This document shows positions 47,878 through 57,072 of a stretch of DNA of 64,000 bases, piece by piece. Position 1 is the stretch's first letter. Each line of letters starts with the position of its first letter. The position numbers were made by a program, and so were the translations under genes. Below the pieces are notes generated by a model. That model was not told the origin of the DNA. It was given only the letters and a program-made list of their open reading frames with translations, and searched no databases. Source of the stretch: Nitrosovibrio sp. Nv6 (GTDB lineage: Bacteria > Pseudomonadota > Gammaproteobacteria > Burkholderiales > Nitrosomonadaceae). The DNA is taken from contig NZ_FODX01000007.1 of NCBI RefSeq assembly GCF_900110495.1, positions 116,631 through 180,630 of the forward strand, given 5' to 3'.

Positions 47878-50295
47878 TCACGCGAATCTCCGCAATGCGA
47901 TGGCGGCCAACCCATAGATCAGAACGGCGAGCAGAATCACCGCGGCAAAACCCAGGTGAATAGCCAGCAAGGTGGCGAGTACTGCGCCCACTACCGAGGC
48001 AAAACCATTGATTGCCCACGCCCAGGGAATGGAGTCCTGAGCTGTTGAGGCGAGCCGCATCGTTCCGGTAGGAAAGGGCATTCCCATACAAACTGCCAGT
48101 GGTGCGATCAGCACTACGGAAACAGCTATTTTTGCCGCATCAGGCAAATGGGTGAGCGCCTGGAACAAGCCCGGCAGGATGGCGAGATAAAGCAGCGATA
48201 ACACACCCATCGTCATTACCGCCAGGGTCAGGTGCCTGCTACCTCTAGCCATTGCTTTCTTTTGCCATCGTCCGGTAAGCCAGCTCCCCATGGCAGCGAA
48301 TACCAGAAATGCGCACAACACAACCGCTACGGCATAGAGCGGATGGGCGAGAAACAGGATAAATTTCTGGATGAAGGCGATTTCCATGAACATGAAGGCG
48401 AAGCCGATAGCGAGAAAGTACAGGGCTACGGGTGCAGTGGGCAGCGCACGTCGAGCCCGCGCGGCAGCCAGCGGCGCCAGAATCAGAACAATGCTGGCAA
48501 TAAATGCCTGCACCAGTGCCGCCACCAGCAGCGGATAGCTCCAGTCGAGCAGCGGCATACCTCCCTGCTCGCGCAGGGCGAACAGTTCAGCGGCTGCCGC
48601 CCATTTGAAGAAACGGAAAAAATAAGGCCGATCGTCAGTCGCAGGCTCGATGTAGAACTTGTAGCGGTTGATGAAGACCTCCCGCTGTGGACCCAGCAGC
48701 GCAGTCGCTCCTTTGAAGAAGTACGGCTGCTCCAGCAGGTTGTAGCGGTTTGCCTCCTCTGGGAGCATCCCGGGATAATAAGCCACATCAAAAGAACGCG
48801 TGCGGCCGAACTCCTTGATCGCCTCGATTTCCTCAGCGGTGAAATCGCTGTTCTTTACTAGCAGCGTGACGGTTTTCCAGCCTCGTATCATCACCAGCCG
48901 CCCGCCTGGATTGGGGATACCGTTTTGCTCCAACGCAAACACCGCCGTAGCAAATAATTTCAGTGCGTCGCGCGGCGGCAGGGTCAGCCAGCGGGTAACG
49001 GCCAGCATGCCGTCCGGCGTCAATCGGCTCAGGTACGTCTGGAGTGCCTCCACCGTGTAGAGATAACTCTCGCTCAGACCGTATAGCCCTGCCGAAGCGA
49101 CGCCAAATGAATCCATCAGCGCCACCTGGACAAGATCGTAGCGGTCCGGGCTGGCATTGACAAAGCCGCGCGCCTCGGCTGCAAACACGCGTACCCCTGG
49201 CTGTGCATAAAGGCTCCCCCCAAAGTCGCGAAAACGCTGCTGGACCAGATCGATAACATTGCGGTCGAGCTCCACCGCATCGACCGCGGCTGCCCCGTGG
49301 TAAAGTGCCTGTAGCACATCGCTGCCTGCTCCTGCGCCCAGCACCAGCACCCGGGGCTTTTCCAGCACGTGATAAGGCAGCGCCGAGGTAAGCTGGTCGA
49401 GATACGCCAGCGGCGCGAACTTGCCGTCGAACCTTGTCAACACCAATGGTCCTTCTCCGTCCACGAACACAGCCAGTTGGGGCGGCGGCTCGTCCGTGGC
49501 ATTGAGACTCATCCCTGGCGCATGACGGAATGGGATCAGGGTATTTTCCACTACCGTGATCTGCCCCAATGGACTGGAACGCTCCTCTACTACCTGTGCC
49601 CCGGCAATATTCAGGGTTTGGCTCAAATCCTTATAGGGGGAGGGCTGTGCTTGCAACCAACTGCCGGGTAGTGCCACGAATACCGCCAAACCCAACCCAA
49701 GAAATATTCCGGCGAGCCATTTTGGCCGCATCCCCAGTTCGATGACGGCAATGGCGGCAGCCAGCAGGGCCAGTGCGGTGAGGACGACGAGCGCATTGTG
49801 GGGCGGCATGAGAAAAAGCACGCCGATAACGCCAAGGCTGCCTATCCCCGCCCCTAGTATGTCGAATGCATAGACTCGCCCTGCCTGGCTGCCGAAGTGC
49901 CACATGACGAGGCCAATACCCAGCCCTCCGCAAAAGAAAGGCAGCATCATCAGCAGATAAATGGCGAGCAGTCTGGTTAGCTGGGTTTGATCCCACAGGA
50001 GCTGCAGCGGATTGAACGGAACCTGCTGTGCCAGCAGAAACGCTGCGGGCATGAGAAACGCCATTGCCATGGCAACCATGACGTAGACCCAACCGACGCG
50101 CGGAGCAATTTTTTCCTTTAGCAATGCCAGCGCCGTGCCGCTTGCTCCATAGCCCAGCATTGCCGCACTGATGATCATGTAGGCGAAATGGTGCCACAGC
50201 ACAATGCTGAACAAGCGGGTCAGCAGTACTTCATATGCCAGAACGCAAGCTGAGAGCAGGCCGATGGCGATTAATGGCGGACGCGGTATGGACAT
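47878..50295 (-). CDS. Integral membrane spermidine-synthase-like protein
   Basis: 805 residues in three parts: an N-terminal helix bundle of about seven segments (IGLLSACVLAYEVLLTRLFS and on), a soluble SpeE-like AdoMet domain (RVLVLGAGAGSDVLQALYHG, AVELDRNVIDLV, YDLVQVALMDSFG), and a C-terminal bundle of five or six segments. The usual SpeE DSTD motif is replaced by MDSFG, so aminopropyl transfer is doubtful; a methyltransferase or binding role is possible. It is followed on the same strand upstream by the exported PIMT with a 15-base gap, suggesting one operon. Confidence 0.75.
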   Translation of the reverse strand: MSIPRPPLIAIGLLSACVLAYEVLLTRLFSIVLWHHFAYMIISAAMLGYGASGTALALLKEKIAPRVGWVYVMVAMAMAFLMPAAFLLAQQVPFNPLQLLWDQTQLTRLLAIYLLMMLPFFCGGLGIGLVMWHFGSQAGRVYAFDILGAGIGSLGVIGVLFLMPPHNALVVLTALALLAAAIAVIELGMRPKWLAGIFLGLGLAVFVALPGSWLQAQPSPYKDLSQTLNIAGAQVVEERSSPLGQITVVENTLIPFRHAPGMSLNATDEPPPQLAVFVDGEGPLVLTRFDGKFAPLAYLDQLTSALPYHVLEKPRVLVLGAGAGSDVLQALYHGAAAVDAVELDRNVIDLVQQRFRDFGGSLYAQPGVRVFAAEARGFVNASPDRYDLVQVALMDSFGVASAGLYGLSESYLYTVEALQTYLSRLTPDGMLAVTRWLTLPPRDALKLFATAVFALEQNGIPNPGGRLVMIRGWKTVTLLVKNSDFTAEEIEAIKEFGRTRSFDVAYYPGMLPEEANRYNLLEQPYFFKGATALLGPQREVFINRYKFYIEPATDDRPYFFRFFKWAAAAELFALREQGGMPLLDWSYPLLVAALVQAFIASIVLILAPLAAARARRALPTAPVALYFLAIGFAFMFMEIAFIQKFILFLAHPLYAVAVVLCAFLVFAAMGSWLTGRWQKKAMARGSRHLTLAVMTMGVLSLLYLAILPGLFQALTHLPDAAKIAVSVVLIAPLAVCMGMPFPTGTMRLASTAQDSIPWAWAINGFASVVGAVLATLLAIHLGFAAVILLAVLIYGLAAIALRRFA

Positions 50296-50310
50296 AGCGG
50301 GTTCCGCAGT

Positions 50311-51033
50311 TCAATGTCCACCGCTGAGCGGAACGAACCGCACTGGCACAATTTGACGGGTGGTCACCGAGCCGTCCTGCTGTTTCTCCACCAGCATCAA
50401 ATACTGGGTCATGAAACTTGCGCCAAGCGGAATCACCATGCGACCGCCCAGTTTCAGCTGCTTGAGCAGAGGTGGGGGTACATGGCTTGCGGCAGCCGTT
50501 ACGATGATGGCGTCGAATGGCGCAGCTTCCGGCCAGCCATAGTAGCCATCGCCCACCCTTGTTTCTACATTTTCATAACCAAGGGATTTGAGCCGTTCCG
50601 CCGCCTGTTTTCCCAGCGGCTCGATAATTTCAATGCTGTAAACGGATTTGGCCATTTCCGCAAGAACAGCGGCTTGATAACCTGAACCGGTGCCGATTTC
50701 TAGTACGGTATCGCCCTCTTTGATGTTCAGCAGGTCGGTCATTCGCGCGACGATTAGAGGCTGCGAAATGGTCTGTCCATACCCTATGGGAAGGGGGTGG
50801 TTGCGATAAGCGAACGGCGCCAGCCACCCAGGCACAAAACGGTGCCGCTCCACTTTTCCCATTGCTGCCATGACGCTGGGATCGGGAGGAGTACTACCGG
50901 ATGAAGCGACTACCTCCTCCACCATTTTTTGGCGCAACGCGTCGAATTCCGCTGCTTGCGACGGTAAAGCACAACAGAAATAAAGGAATGCGCCTAAAGC
51001 GCTGGCAGCGCCGGCAGCGAATTGGCATTTCAT
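50311..51033 (-). CDS. pcm: Exported protein-L-isoaspartate O-methyltransferase
   Basis: 240 residues. Residues 1-27 (MKCQFAAGAASALGAFLYFC, ALPSQA) look like a cleavable signal peptide. The enzyme follows: PIGYGQTISQPLIVARMTDL, EIGTGSGYQAAVLAEMAKSV, APFDAIIVTAAASHVPPPLL. It methylates isoaspartyl residues to start repair of aged proteins. A periplasmic location would need imported AdoMet, which is odd. The start at 51033 is chosen because it gives a clean signal peptide. It lies upstream of, and probably with, the membrane SpeE-like gene. Confidence 0.85.
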   Translation of the reverse strand: MKCQFAAGAASALGAFLYFCCALPSQAAEFDALRQKMVEEVVASSGSTPPDPSVMAAMGKVERHRFVPGWLAPFAYRNHPLPIGYGQTISQPLIVARMTDLLNIKEGDTVLEIGTGSGYQAAVLAEMAKSVYSIEIIEPLGKQAAERLKSLGYENVETRVGDGYYGWPEAAPFDAIIVTAAASHVPPPLLKQLKLGGRMVIPLGASFMTQYLMLVEKQQDGSVTTRQIVPVRFVPLSGGH

Positions 51034-51170
51034 AACCTCATTAAAGCAAATTCCCGGCAGACTGCTGGCGAAAAATTGAGGAGCGCGCCGGACATCATTG
51101 GCACAAAATCCGACGCCGATGTCCGTCACCGTATTTCGCGATGCGGTAATGAGGAAACTACGCCCTAAGC

Positions 51171-51758
51171 TTACTGCGGTGGAGGTGGGGGTGGAATGCC
51201 TGGAGGCGGTGGCGGCGGAGGTGGCAGCGAACTCCTCCGTACGCTTCGGACAGGTGGATAGGATGGATAAGGAGCACCTGTATACTGGTTGCCACTGTTC
51301 ATATTAGAGCCGCTCGTGACTTGGCCGTGTACCGGAACGCGGTGACCTTTCCCGTACATGCATTGGGTATAGCCCATGTCGTAACGTTGCTGACCGGCAT
51401 ATCCCGACGCGCCGGCAGTTCGGATTCCAGCAAGACTCCCGGCCAACAGACCGGCGCCGGCCCCGATAGCTGCGCCGCGCCCGCCTCCTAAAGCCGCGCC
51501 TGCTGCCGCGCCCAACCCTGTACCTACTGCGGCACTCCCTATTCCGCTGGATATGGAGGCCTGATCCGGCGTCCGGCCACCGATTTGCTCGTGGGCGAAT
51601 TGCCTGCAGTAATGATCGTCGTAACGAAACTGGTCGAAGCTTCTGCCGGAACCTGGCAAAGCCATCATGCTGGGTCCTGTAGGCATGCTTGTGCACGCAG
51701 TCAGCGAGCACAATGAAGATAGCGCCAGCAGAGCGGATAACGTAAGTGTTTTGCGCAT
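51171..51758 (-). CDS. Glycine-zipper lipoprotein with poly-Pro tail
   Basis: 195 residues. A lipoprotein signal ends in LTAC (Cys22). A glycine zipper (GSAAVGTGLGAAAGAALGGG, RGAAIGAGAGLLAGSLAG) is preceded by YDDHYCRQFAHEQIGGRTP and followed by QRYDMGYTQCMYGKGH, a pair of Cys-containing flanks shared with the protein at 53776. The tail is PPPPPPPPGIPPPPPPQ. It probably sits in the outer membrane or periplasm. The function is unknown. Confidence 0.75.
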   Translation of the reverse strand: MRKTLTLSALLALSSLCSLTACTSMPTGPSMMALPGSGRSFDQFRYDDHYCRQFAHEQIGGRTPDQASISSGIGSAAVGTGLGAAAGAALGGGRGAAIGAGAGLLAGSLAGIRTAGASGYAGQQRYDMGYTQCMYGKGHRVPVHGQVTSGSNMNSGNQYTGAPYPSYPPVRSVRRSSLPPPPPPPPGIPPPPPPQ

Positions 51759-51774
51759 GTCGGCGGTTATCCCG

Positions 51775-52251
51775 CTACTCCCCGGGCTGGGGCGCGACCC
51801 GCAGCCATCCGTCAGGACATTTTTTCACATAGGGATAATAGCCCTCAGGACTTCGGCAGTAGTGCCAATAGTTGGCCGCTTGAGCTTGCGGCTGGATTTG
51901 CACGACCTCCCGCTGCTGGATGTATACGGGCGGCGCGGAGGGAGCCGCAACAACAGGCGCATAGCCATAACCTGGTCCATACCCGTAATTGGGCGCGTAC
52001 CCGACAGGAGGATACCCATAGGAAGGAGGATAATAAGGGGCGCGACTGCTATACGAGCCCAGGCCGTAACCCAATAATCCCAGTCCCAGTGCCAACCCAT
52101 ATCCCCCGTAACCTCCACGATGGTGGTGGTGGCCATGATGATGGCCGTGGTGACCATGGTGACCATGGCCCCCACCCGCTAATGCCGGAGCTGCCGGAAT
52201 CGACCCGAGCAACATAAGAGCTGTGGCGCACATCAATTTCATGATTTTCAT
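51775..52251 (-). CDS. Exported His-rich protein with C-terminal CPxGW domain
   Basis: 158 residues: signal peptide ending PALA, a His/Gly cluster (HGHHGHHGHHHGHHHHRGG), a hydrophobic Gly-rich loop (GGYGLALGLGLLGYGLGSYS), Tyr/Pro repeats (GYAPNYGYGPGYGYAP) and the end YWHYCRSPEGYYPYVKKCPD GW. The two cysteines of the last domain probably pair. Metal binding by the His cluster is likely. A paralogue follows directly upstream. Confidence 0.75.
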   Translation of the reverse strand: MKIMKLMCATALMLLGSIPAAPALAGGGHGHHGHHGHHHGHHHHRGGYGGYGLALGLGLLGYGLGSYSSRAPYYPPSYGYPPVGYAPNYGYGPGYGYAPVVAAPSAPPVYIQQREVVQIQPQAQAANYWHYCRSPEGYYPYVKKCPDGWLRVAPQPGE

Positions 52252-52308
52252 TTACGTCTCCATACCGTAGCAATGGTTGCGCTTTAATCAAAAAAACGAA
52301 CAGCTCCT

Positions 52309-52668
52309 TTATCGCCATCCCTGCTGGATATAAACCGGCGGCGCAGGAGGTACGGCAACGGGCGCATAGCCATAACCCGGCGCATAACCTGCGGAAGGAT
52401 AGCCATATGCAGGTGGATAGGAAGGTGCTCTATTACTCAGATAGCCCAGACCGTAACCCAGCAGTCCCATCCCCATTCCTATTGCGAGTCCATATCCCCC
52501 GTGTCCTCCTCCGTGGTGATGGTGGCCGTGGCCATGGTGGTTACGATGATGACCATGGTTATGATGACCGTGCTTGTGATGCCCGTGGCCTTTTCCCGCC
52601 CATGCCGAACTCGCGGGGACCAACCCAAGCATGATTAGAGCAACACATGTAAATTTTATTTTTGTCAT
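52309..52668 (-). CDS. Exported His-rich protein, shortened paralogue
   Basis: 119 residues starting MTKIKFTCVALIMLGLVPAS with GGAG six bases before the ATG. It repeats the architecture of its neighbour (His cluster, GGYGLAIGMGMGLLGYGLGY, Tyr/Pro repeats) but ends VYIQQGWR just where the neighbour enters its CPxGW domain. It is a duplication with loss of the C-terminal domain. Probably in one operon with the gene at 51775. Confidence 0.7.
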   Translation of the reverse strand: MTKIKFTCVALIMLGLVPASSAWAGKGHGHHKHGHHNHGHHRNHHGHGHHHHGGGHGGYGLAIGMGMGLLGYGLGYLSNRAPSYPPAYGYPSAGYAPGYGYAPVAVPPAPPVYIQQGWR

Positions 52669-53271
52669 GAAAGTCTCCATTTCAGTAATGATCATAGTTA
52701 CAAGGGGACATCGACCAGGAGCAGTTTCTATCGCGCCATGATGGATATAACGCTCCAATGGAGAATCGGTTGTCTTTTTTTCACATAAATTTCACATAAA
52801 CTTCACAAAAATGGTAATTTACGGATCGCGTGGTTCAGAATTAGATAGTTCGCAGCTAGCACGCTTGTAACTGGATGGCCCCATTCACATTATTTGTTAT
52901 GAAATATCCGCGCAGACTGATTGTCGACCGGGAGAGTGACCAGCTCTGTAATAGGTGTACTTAAGTCCAATGGTCATTGTTATCGAAATGTGTAAGATGC
53001 CGGGCTATATCAACGGGCGGACTTCCATGCGCCGCCGAAAGGCGGATCAGTTGGTTGTCTGGAAAGCGCTAAAAAGGGAATCTGGTTTTTCGTACACACT
53101 GTACGGCCAGAATTCCGGCCCATGGGTGAATATGTTTCCGATGATTGCGATTGACAGTGTCGCGTGAAGAGCTGTGCGGGAAGGTTTGTATCTGTAACTG
53201 AAAAATATGGGATTACTATTTCATCCAGCCATCCTGGTCTGGAAGGCATCAACCACAAGAGGAGATCGGAC
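52669..53271. other. Divergent regulatory region
   Basis: No supported gene; a frame at 52955-53167 shows no family features. It carries three tandem 11-base repeats (52780-52812) between two divergently read metal-binding-type protein genes. Confidence 0.5.
52780..52812 (+). promoter_or_regulatory. Three tandem 11-base repeats, OmpR/PhoB-type operator candidate
   Basis: TTCACATAAAT, TTCACATAAAC and TTCACAAAAAT follow each other without gaps. An 11-base direct-repeat period is typical for OmpR/PhoB-class response regulators. It lies about 110 bases upstream of the His-rich gene on the minus strand. Confidence 0.45.
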
Positions 53272-53709
53272 ATGCGCAAAGGTTTAGTGATAATGCTGGC
53301 GGGTTTTCTGGTGTATGGCGCTCCAGTACTTGCCCGTGAAGGGGATGGCGGCAATGGCGGACATGGCGGACATCATGAAGGCATGGGTGGTCATGGTCAG
53401 CATGGTAGTCCTGGCGGTTCGGCATCCGGACACATGAGCGAACGGGGAATCGAGAATACAAACGCGCAGTGGTCCGCCGGGGCAGCCAAGGGTGACGATC
53501 GTTCCGATCTGAGAAATCATGACGGCCGCGGGCATGGCCACGAAGCTGGGGAAGGCGGCCGCAACCATGGGAAGGGCAAGCATCAAGGTCATGAAAACAG
53601 GGGAAACAAGGCTGATAAGGATAAAGCCATCAAGGGTAAAGGCGGCAAAGGCGGCAAAGGCGATAAAAATGGCAAAGGGAAACACGGCATGCACAATGGT
53701 TCGCACTGA
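53272..53709 (+). CDS. Exported Gly/His/Lys-rich protein
   Basis: 145 residues. The signal peptide is MRKGLVIMLAGFLVYGAPVL, A. The body is low complexity: GGNGGHGGHHEGMGGHGQHG, then Asp/Glu/His repeats, then a basic tail (KGKGGKGGKGDKNGKGKHG). GAGGAGA precedes the ATG. It is likely periplasmic or extracellular and able to bind metals. No family is recognised. Confidence 0.65.
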   Translation: MRKGLVIMLAGFLVYGAPVLAREGDGGNGGHGGHHEGMGGHGQHGSPGGSASGHMSERGIENTNAQWSAGAAKGDDRSDLRNHDGRGHGHEAGEGGRNHGKGKHQGHENRGNKADKDKAIKGKGGKGGKGDKNGKGKHGMHNGSH

Positions 53710-53775
53710 CGTTGGTAGAAAGCTATAGGTCGAAGGCGCGGCAAAAAAAGCAATACCTTTTCATAAGGAGACACA

Positions 53776-54375
53776 ATGTCAAACGAATCCGTTAATTATT
53801 GGAAGCTGGCCACGATTGGAATACTGCTGGTTGGCGCAACCGTGGCGGCAACGCTGATGGTCGCCGGGCCGGACTCCAAGACCGAGGAATCAGGCACGCC
53901 GTCATCCACGGCCCAGTCCGGGGATATTCCGGGCGCCGAGCACGAAAAGAAGGCCGTATCTACCTCGCCCATCGAGGAAACGCCAGAGGAGCGTCCCCGG
54001 AGTGTCCGCGCCGCACAGCCAAACAGGAGCGCTTCAGCAGCGGTTCCACCTCCTCCCCAAGCTGCATATCCCCCCCAGCCGGCCTATCCTTCTCAATCTG
54101 TCATGGATGCGTGCAACAGATACGCGAATGAGCAGGTCAATAGCAAAGCCCAGGAAGTACTCACGAGTGCCGCGCTAGGCGCTGCTATCGGCGCAGCCGT
54201 GGGTGCGGCGGGCGGCGCGATTGCAGGGGGCGGAAAAGGCGCGGGAAAGGGTGCCGCGATAGGTGGAGTAACAGGCGCGGCGGGCGGGACGCTTTACGGA
54301 CTCAACGAAACCAAGTCGCACGATGCGCAATATCAGGCGGCTTATTCCTCCTGCATGCGATCGAAGGGTTTTTAA
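53776..54375 (+). CDS. Membrane-anchored glycine-zipper protein
   Basis: 199 residues: one N-terminal membrane segment (LATIGILLVGATVAATLMVA), a disordered Pro/Ala linker, then DACNRYANEQVNSKAQEVLT, a glycine zipper (GAAIGAAVGAAGGAIAGGGK) and YQAAYSSCMRSKGF. The Cys-zipper-Cys plan matches the lipoprotein at 51171. AAGGAG precedes the ATG. It follows the Gly/His-rich gene by 66 bases. Confidence 0.7.
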   Translation: MSNESVNYWKLATIGILLVGATVAATLMVAGPDSKTEESGTPSSTAQSGDIPGAEHEKKAVSTSPIEETPEERPRSVRAAQPNRSASAAVPPPPQAAYPPQPAYPSQSVMDACNRYANEQVNSKAQEVLTSAALGAAIGAAVGAAGGAIAGGGKGAGKGAAIGGVTGAAGGTLYGLNETKSHDAQYQAAYSSCMRSKGF

Positions 54376-54499
54376 ATCCAGTTGTTGTTCATATGTCCCA
54401 GGCATTTCCAGCAGCAGGCTTTCTGCGGATAATTGGCTGTGGTAATCGGCCGGTAAAGTATGGTAAATGCCTGGGGCGATAACGGATCTCCGCCGTTCC

Positions 54500-55654
54500 T
54501 TATTCCATCACGGCCGGCAAATGTGCGGCAAGCGCGTTCTTTTCCTTGGTTGACATACCCAGCAAGGCGTAGCCCAGCAGTTTATCTTCCACACTTTTAA
54601 ACAGCGCCTTGACACCGTTTTCATCTTCCTCGACCAGCCATTCGCCCTGCATAGAGGTATCCGGCGGTGACACGACGGCGGGACAAGATGGCGTTTTAAC
54701 CAGCACAGGCATGGCTGGATAGCGTATTGGAGTCAGAGTTTGGGCAAGCGTTGCTGCCAGGCCGCGCGCCGCGTGCATGATCGGCATGACGAACGGCAGC
54801 ACCCGGCCTTCCACCTCGGCGCAATCGCCTAGCGCGTAAATATCCTCGTAGCGGGTCTGCAGCGAGCGGTTTACCGTGATGCCGCGATTCACGGCAATCC
54901 CGGCCGCTTCCGCCAAAGCAGTGCGAGAGCGCAACCCTACAGCGGAAAGTACGATATCCGTCTGGATTGTTTCTCCATCGGCAAGAGTCAAACGCAAGCT
55001 TTCATGGATCCGCTCCACGAATTGAGTTGCCGCCCCCAAGTGAAAAACCACGCCGGCAGCTTCCAGTCTGCGTTGCATAAAGGCGCCCCCGGCTGGTGGC
55101 AGAAGCCGCCCCAGAGGTTGGGTGCTGATATCGATCACACGTACCCGATAGCCTGCCATGGTCAGATCGTTGGCAAATTCACAGCCGATCAGCCCTGCGC
55201 CAAGAATGGTTACGTCCTTTTTTCCTTCCAGCGCATCACGCAGGCGTTGGTAGTCATCAAGGTCGTTTACGGAAAGAATGTCTTTTACCCCCTCACCTTC
55301 CAGCGGCAGCCGGATCGGATCGGCGCCCATGGCCAGGACAAGTTTGCTATAGGACAATTTCTCTCCATCGTGCAACGTCACTGTTCTGCTCGTCGGGTCA
55401 ATGGCTGTCACCCGGCTATACGATCGAATCGTCATTTTCAACTGCTCAGCCATTTTCTCAGCGCTGGCATTCAGTATGGATGCCGGAGTTTTGCCCGTCG
55501 CTAAGGCATTTGACAGCATCGGCTTGGAGTAGAAACCGCCATGATCTGCCGAAATGATCAGAATAGGCGTTTCGACGTCCAGCTTCCGAAACTCCCGGGC
55601 CACAGTATAACCCGCAAGGCCGCTGCCGATAATGATTACAGGCTGCTCGGTCAT
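54500..55654 (-). CDS. FAD-dependent NAD(P)H oxidoreductase (rubredoxin reductase-like)
   Basis: 384 residues: FAD motif PVIIIGSGLAGYTVAREF, NAD(P) motif VTILGAGLIGCEFANDL, and the third FAD segment IYALGDCAEVEGRVLPFVMP. The C-terminal part (QGEWLVEEDENGVKALF) matches rubredoxin:NAD+ reductases and related stress flavoproteins. It would pass electrons from NADH to a small redox protein. No rubredoxin is adjacent. The start at 55654 has GGAG upstream; a longer frame to 55735 lacks one. Confidence 0.82.
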   Translation of the reverse strand: MTEQPVIIIGSGLAGYTVAREFRKLDVETPILIISADHGGFYSKPMLSNALATGKTPASILNASAEKMAEQLKMTIRSYSRVTAIDPTSRTVTLHDGEKLSYSKLVLAMGADPIRLPLEGEGVKDILSVNDLDDYQRLRDALEGKKDVTILGAGLIGCEFANDLTMAGYRVRVIDISTQPLGRLLPPAGGAFMQRRLEAAGVVFHLGAATQFVERIHESLRLTLADGETIQTDIVLSAVGLRSRTALAEAAGIAVNRGITVNRSLQTRYEDIYALGDCAEVEGRVLPFVMPIMHAARGLAATLAQTLTPIRYPAMPVLVKTPSCPAVVSPPDTSMQGEWLVEEDENGVKALFKSVEDKLLGYALLGMSTKEKNALAAHLPAVME

Positions 55655-56084
55655 TGTCGGGCTTCTCCAGATTTGAAGCTGGCGTTCATAATGTGCCCAG
55701 TATAATGTCCTTTGTCCCGGATATTTTGCGGGCACGCCAGTGCGTCGACAACGCGTTGCGGGGCGATCTTTTTAGTATCAACAAGATTGCAACGTTCACG
55801 TATGTACTGTTGAAATTCAATCATTCCGTTTCCTTGAAATTATCAAATGGTAAATTATCTGAATTTTGATGCTTTTAAAAAAATTTTATGAACAATTTAT
55901 GAACGCACAGACGTCAGTAAGGCGTTCGTTAGTACCTATGTATTCGGCAGCGAAACATCGTGAAAGTTTATACTAGCGAGTACCAGTGGGATGTGGCGCA
56001 TGCGAACTCGGCCCAACAGATCCTCCACCAGGCCCCAGGTAGCAAAAGAATAGCCGAGATTGGGCGGCAGGGATAATCTTATTG
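55655..56084. other. Divergent region before the glycolate genes
   Basis: No gene. It holds two adjacent 11-base near-repeats, TTTTATGAACA and ATTTATGAACG (55884-55905), which could be a regulator site. Confidence 0.4.
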
Positions 56085-57053
56085 ATGAGCGAAAATAGAA
56101 TGAAAATCGGTTTCATCGGTCTCGGGATCATGGGGAAGCCCATGGCCGAGCGCCTTATCAAGGGTGGACATAGCCTATTTCTGCATTCCCGCAGCGGTGT
56201 GCCGGAGGAGTTGCTAGAGCAGGGTGGCAAAGTTTGTTCCTCGCCCAGAGAAGTCGCACAAAATGCCGATATCATCATCACGATGCTGCCCGATACTCAG
56301 GATGTGAAACGGGTGCTGTTTGGTGAGAATGGCGTAGTGCAAGGATTGGGGTTGGGGTTGGGATTGGAATCGAGCGGCGGCTCGAGTACAGGCAAGATTG
56401 TGATGGACATGAGTTCCATATCTCCCATCGACACCCGAGAATTTGCCGCCAACATCAATAAGCTCGGTTGCGACTATGTGGATGCCCCGGTGTCCGGTGG
56501 CGATATCGGTGCGAGGAACGCTACCCTTACCATAATGGTGGGCGCCACCGAACCGGTGTTCGAGAAGGTAAAATCTGTCCTCCAGTTAATGGGTAAAACT
56601 GTTACGCTAATTGGCGCCAATGGCGCAGGCCAGGTTTGCAAGATTGCCAATCAGATCATCGCTGCTCTCACAATCGAGGCCGTGGGAGAAGGGCTGCTTT
56701 TTGCTTCCAAGGCTGGCGCCGATCCCTCAAAGGTCCGCCAGGCCTTGATGGGTGGTTTTGCCTCGTCACGCGTTCTGGAGATTCATGGCGAACGCATGAT
56801 CAAGCGGGCGTTCGAACCGGGATTTCGCATTGAATTGCACCAGAAGGACCTGGGCCTCGCGCTATCCAATGCGCGCGCATTGGATATCAGTTTACCTAAC
56901 ACTGCTGCGGTTCAGGAATTGTTCAGTGCATGCATCGCTCACGGCGGCGGCAAATGGGATAGCGCGGCAATGGTAAAAATGCTCGAAAAACTGGCGAATC
57001 ATGAGATCCGGGATTCAGCCGGAGAATCTGATAAGCTGAGTTCTCCAAAATGA
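56085..57053 (+). CDS. garR: Tartronate-semialdehyde reductase-like beta-hydroxyacid dehydrogenase
   Basis: 322 residues. NAD(P) motif KIGFIGLGIMGKPMAERLIK at the start; substrate motif DAPVSGGDIGARNATLTIMV; catalytic Lys in GAGQVCKIANQI. It reduces tartronate semialdehyde to glycerate. A short low-complexity insert (GLGLGLGLESSGGSSTGK) sits near residue 90. Directly followed by glcD, which makes a role in glycolate salvage likely; the exact substrate is inferred from that context. Confidence 0.85.
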   Translation: MSENRMKIGFIGLGIMGKPMAERLIKGGHSLFLHSRSGVPEELLEQGGKVCSSPREVAQNADIIITMLPDTQDVKRVLFGENGVVQGLGLGLGLESSGGSSTGKIVMDMSSISPIDTREFAANINKLGCDYVDAPVSGGDIGARNATLTIMVGATEPVFEKVKSVLQLMGKTVTLIGANGAGQVCKIANQIIAALTIEAVGEGLLFASKAGADPSKVRQALMGGFASSRVLEIHGERMIKRAFEPGFRIELHQKDLGLALSNARALDISLPNTAAVQELFSACIAHGGGKWDSAAMVKMLEKLANHEIRDSAGESDKLSSPK

Positions 57054-57072
57054 GTTGCTGGGCAATGGATTT

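Noticed and set aside
52955..53167. 70-codon plus-strand frame
   Set aside because: No recognised sequence and in a region that looks regulatory.
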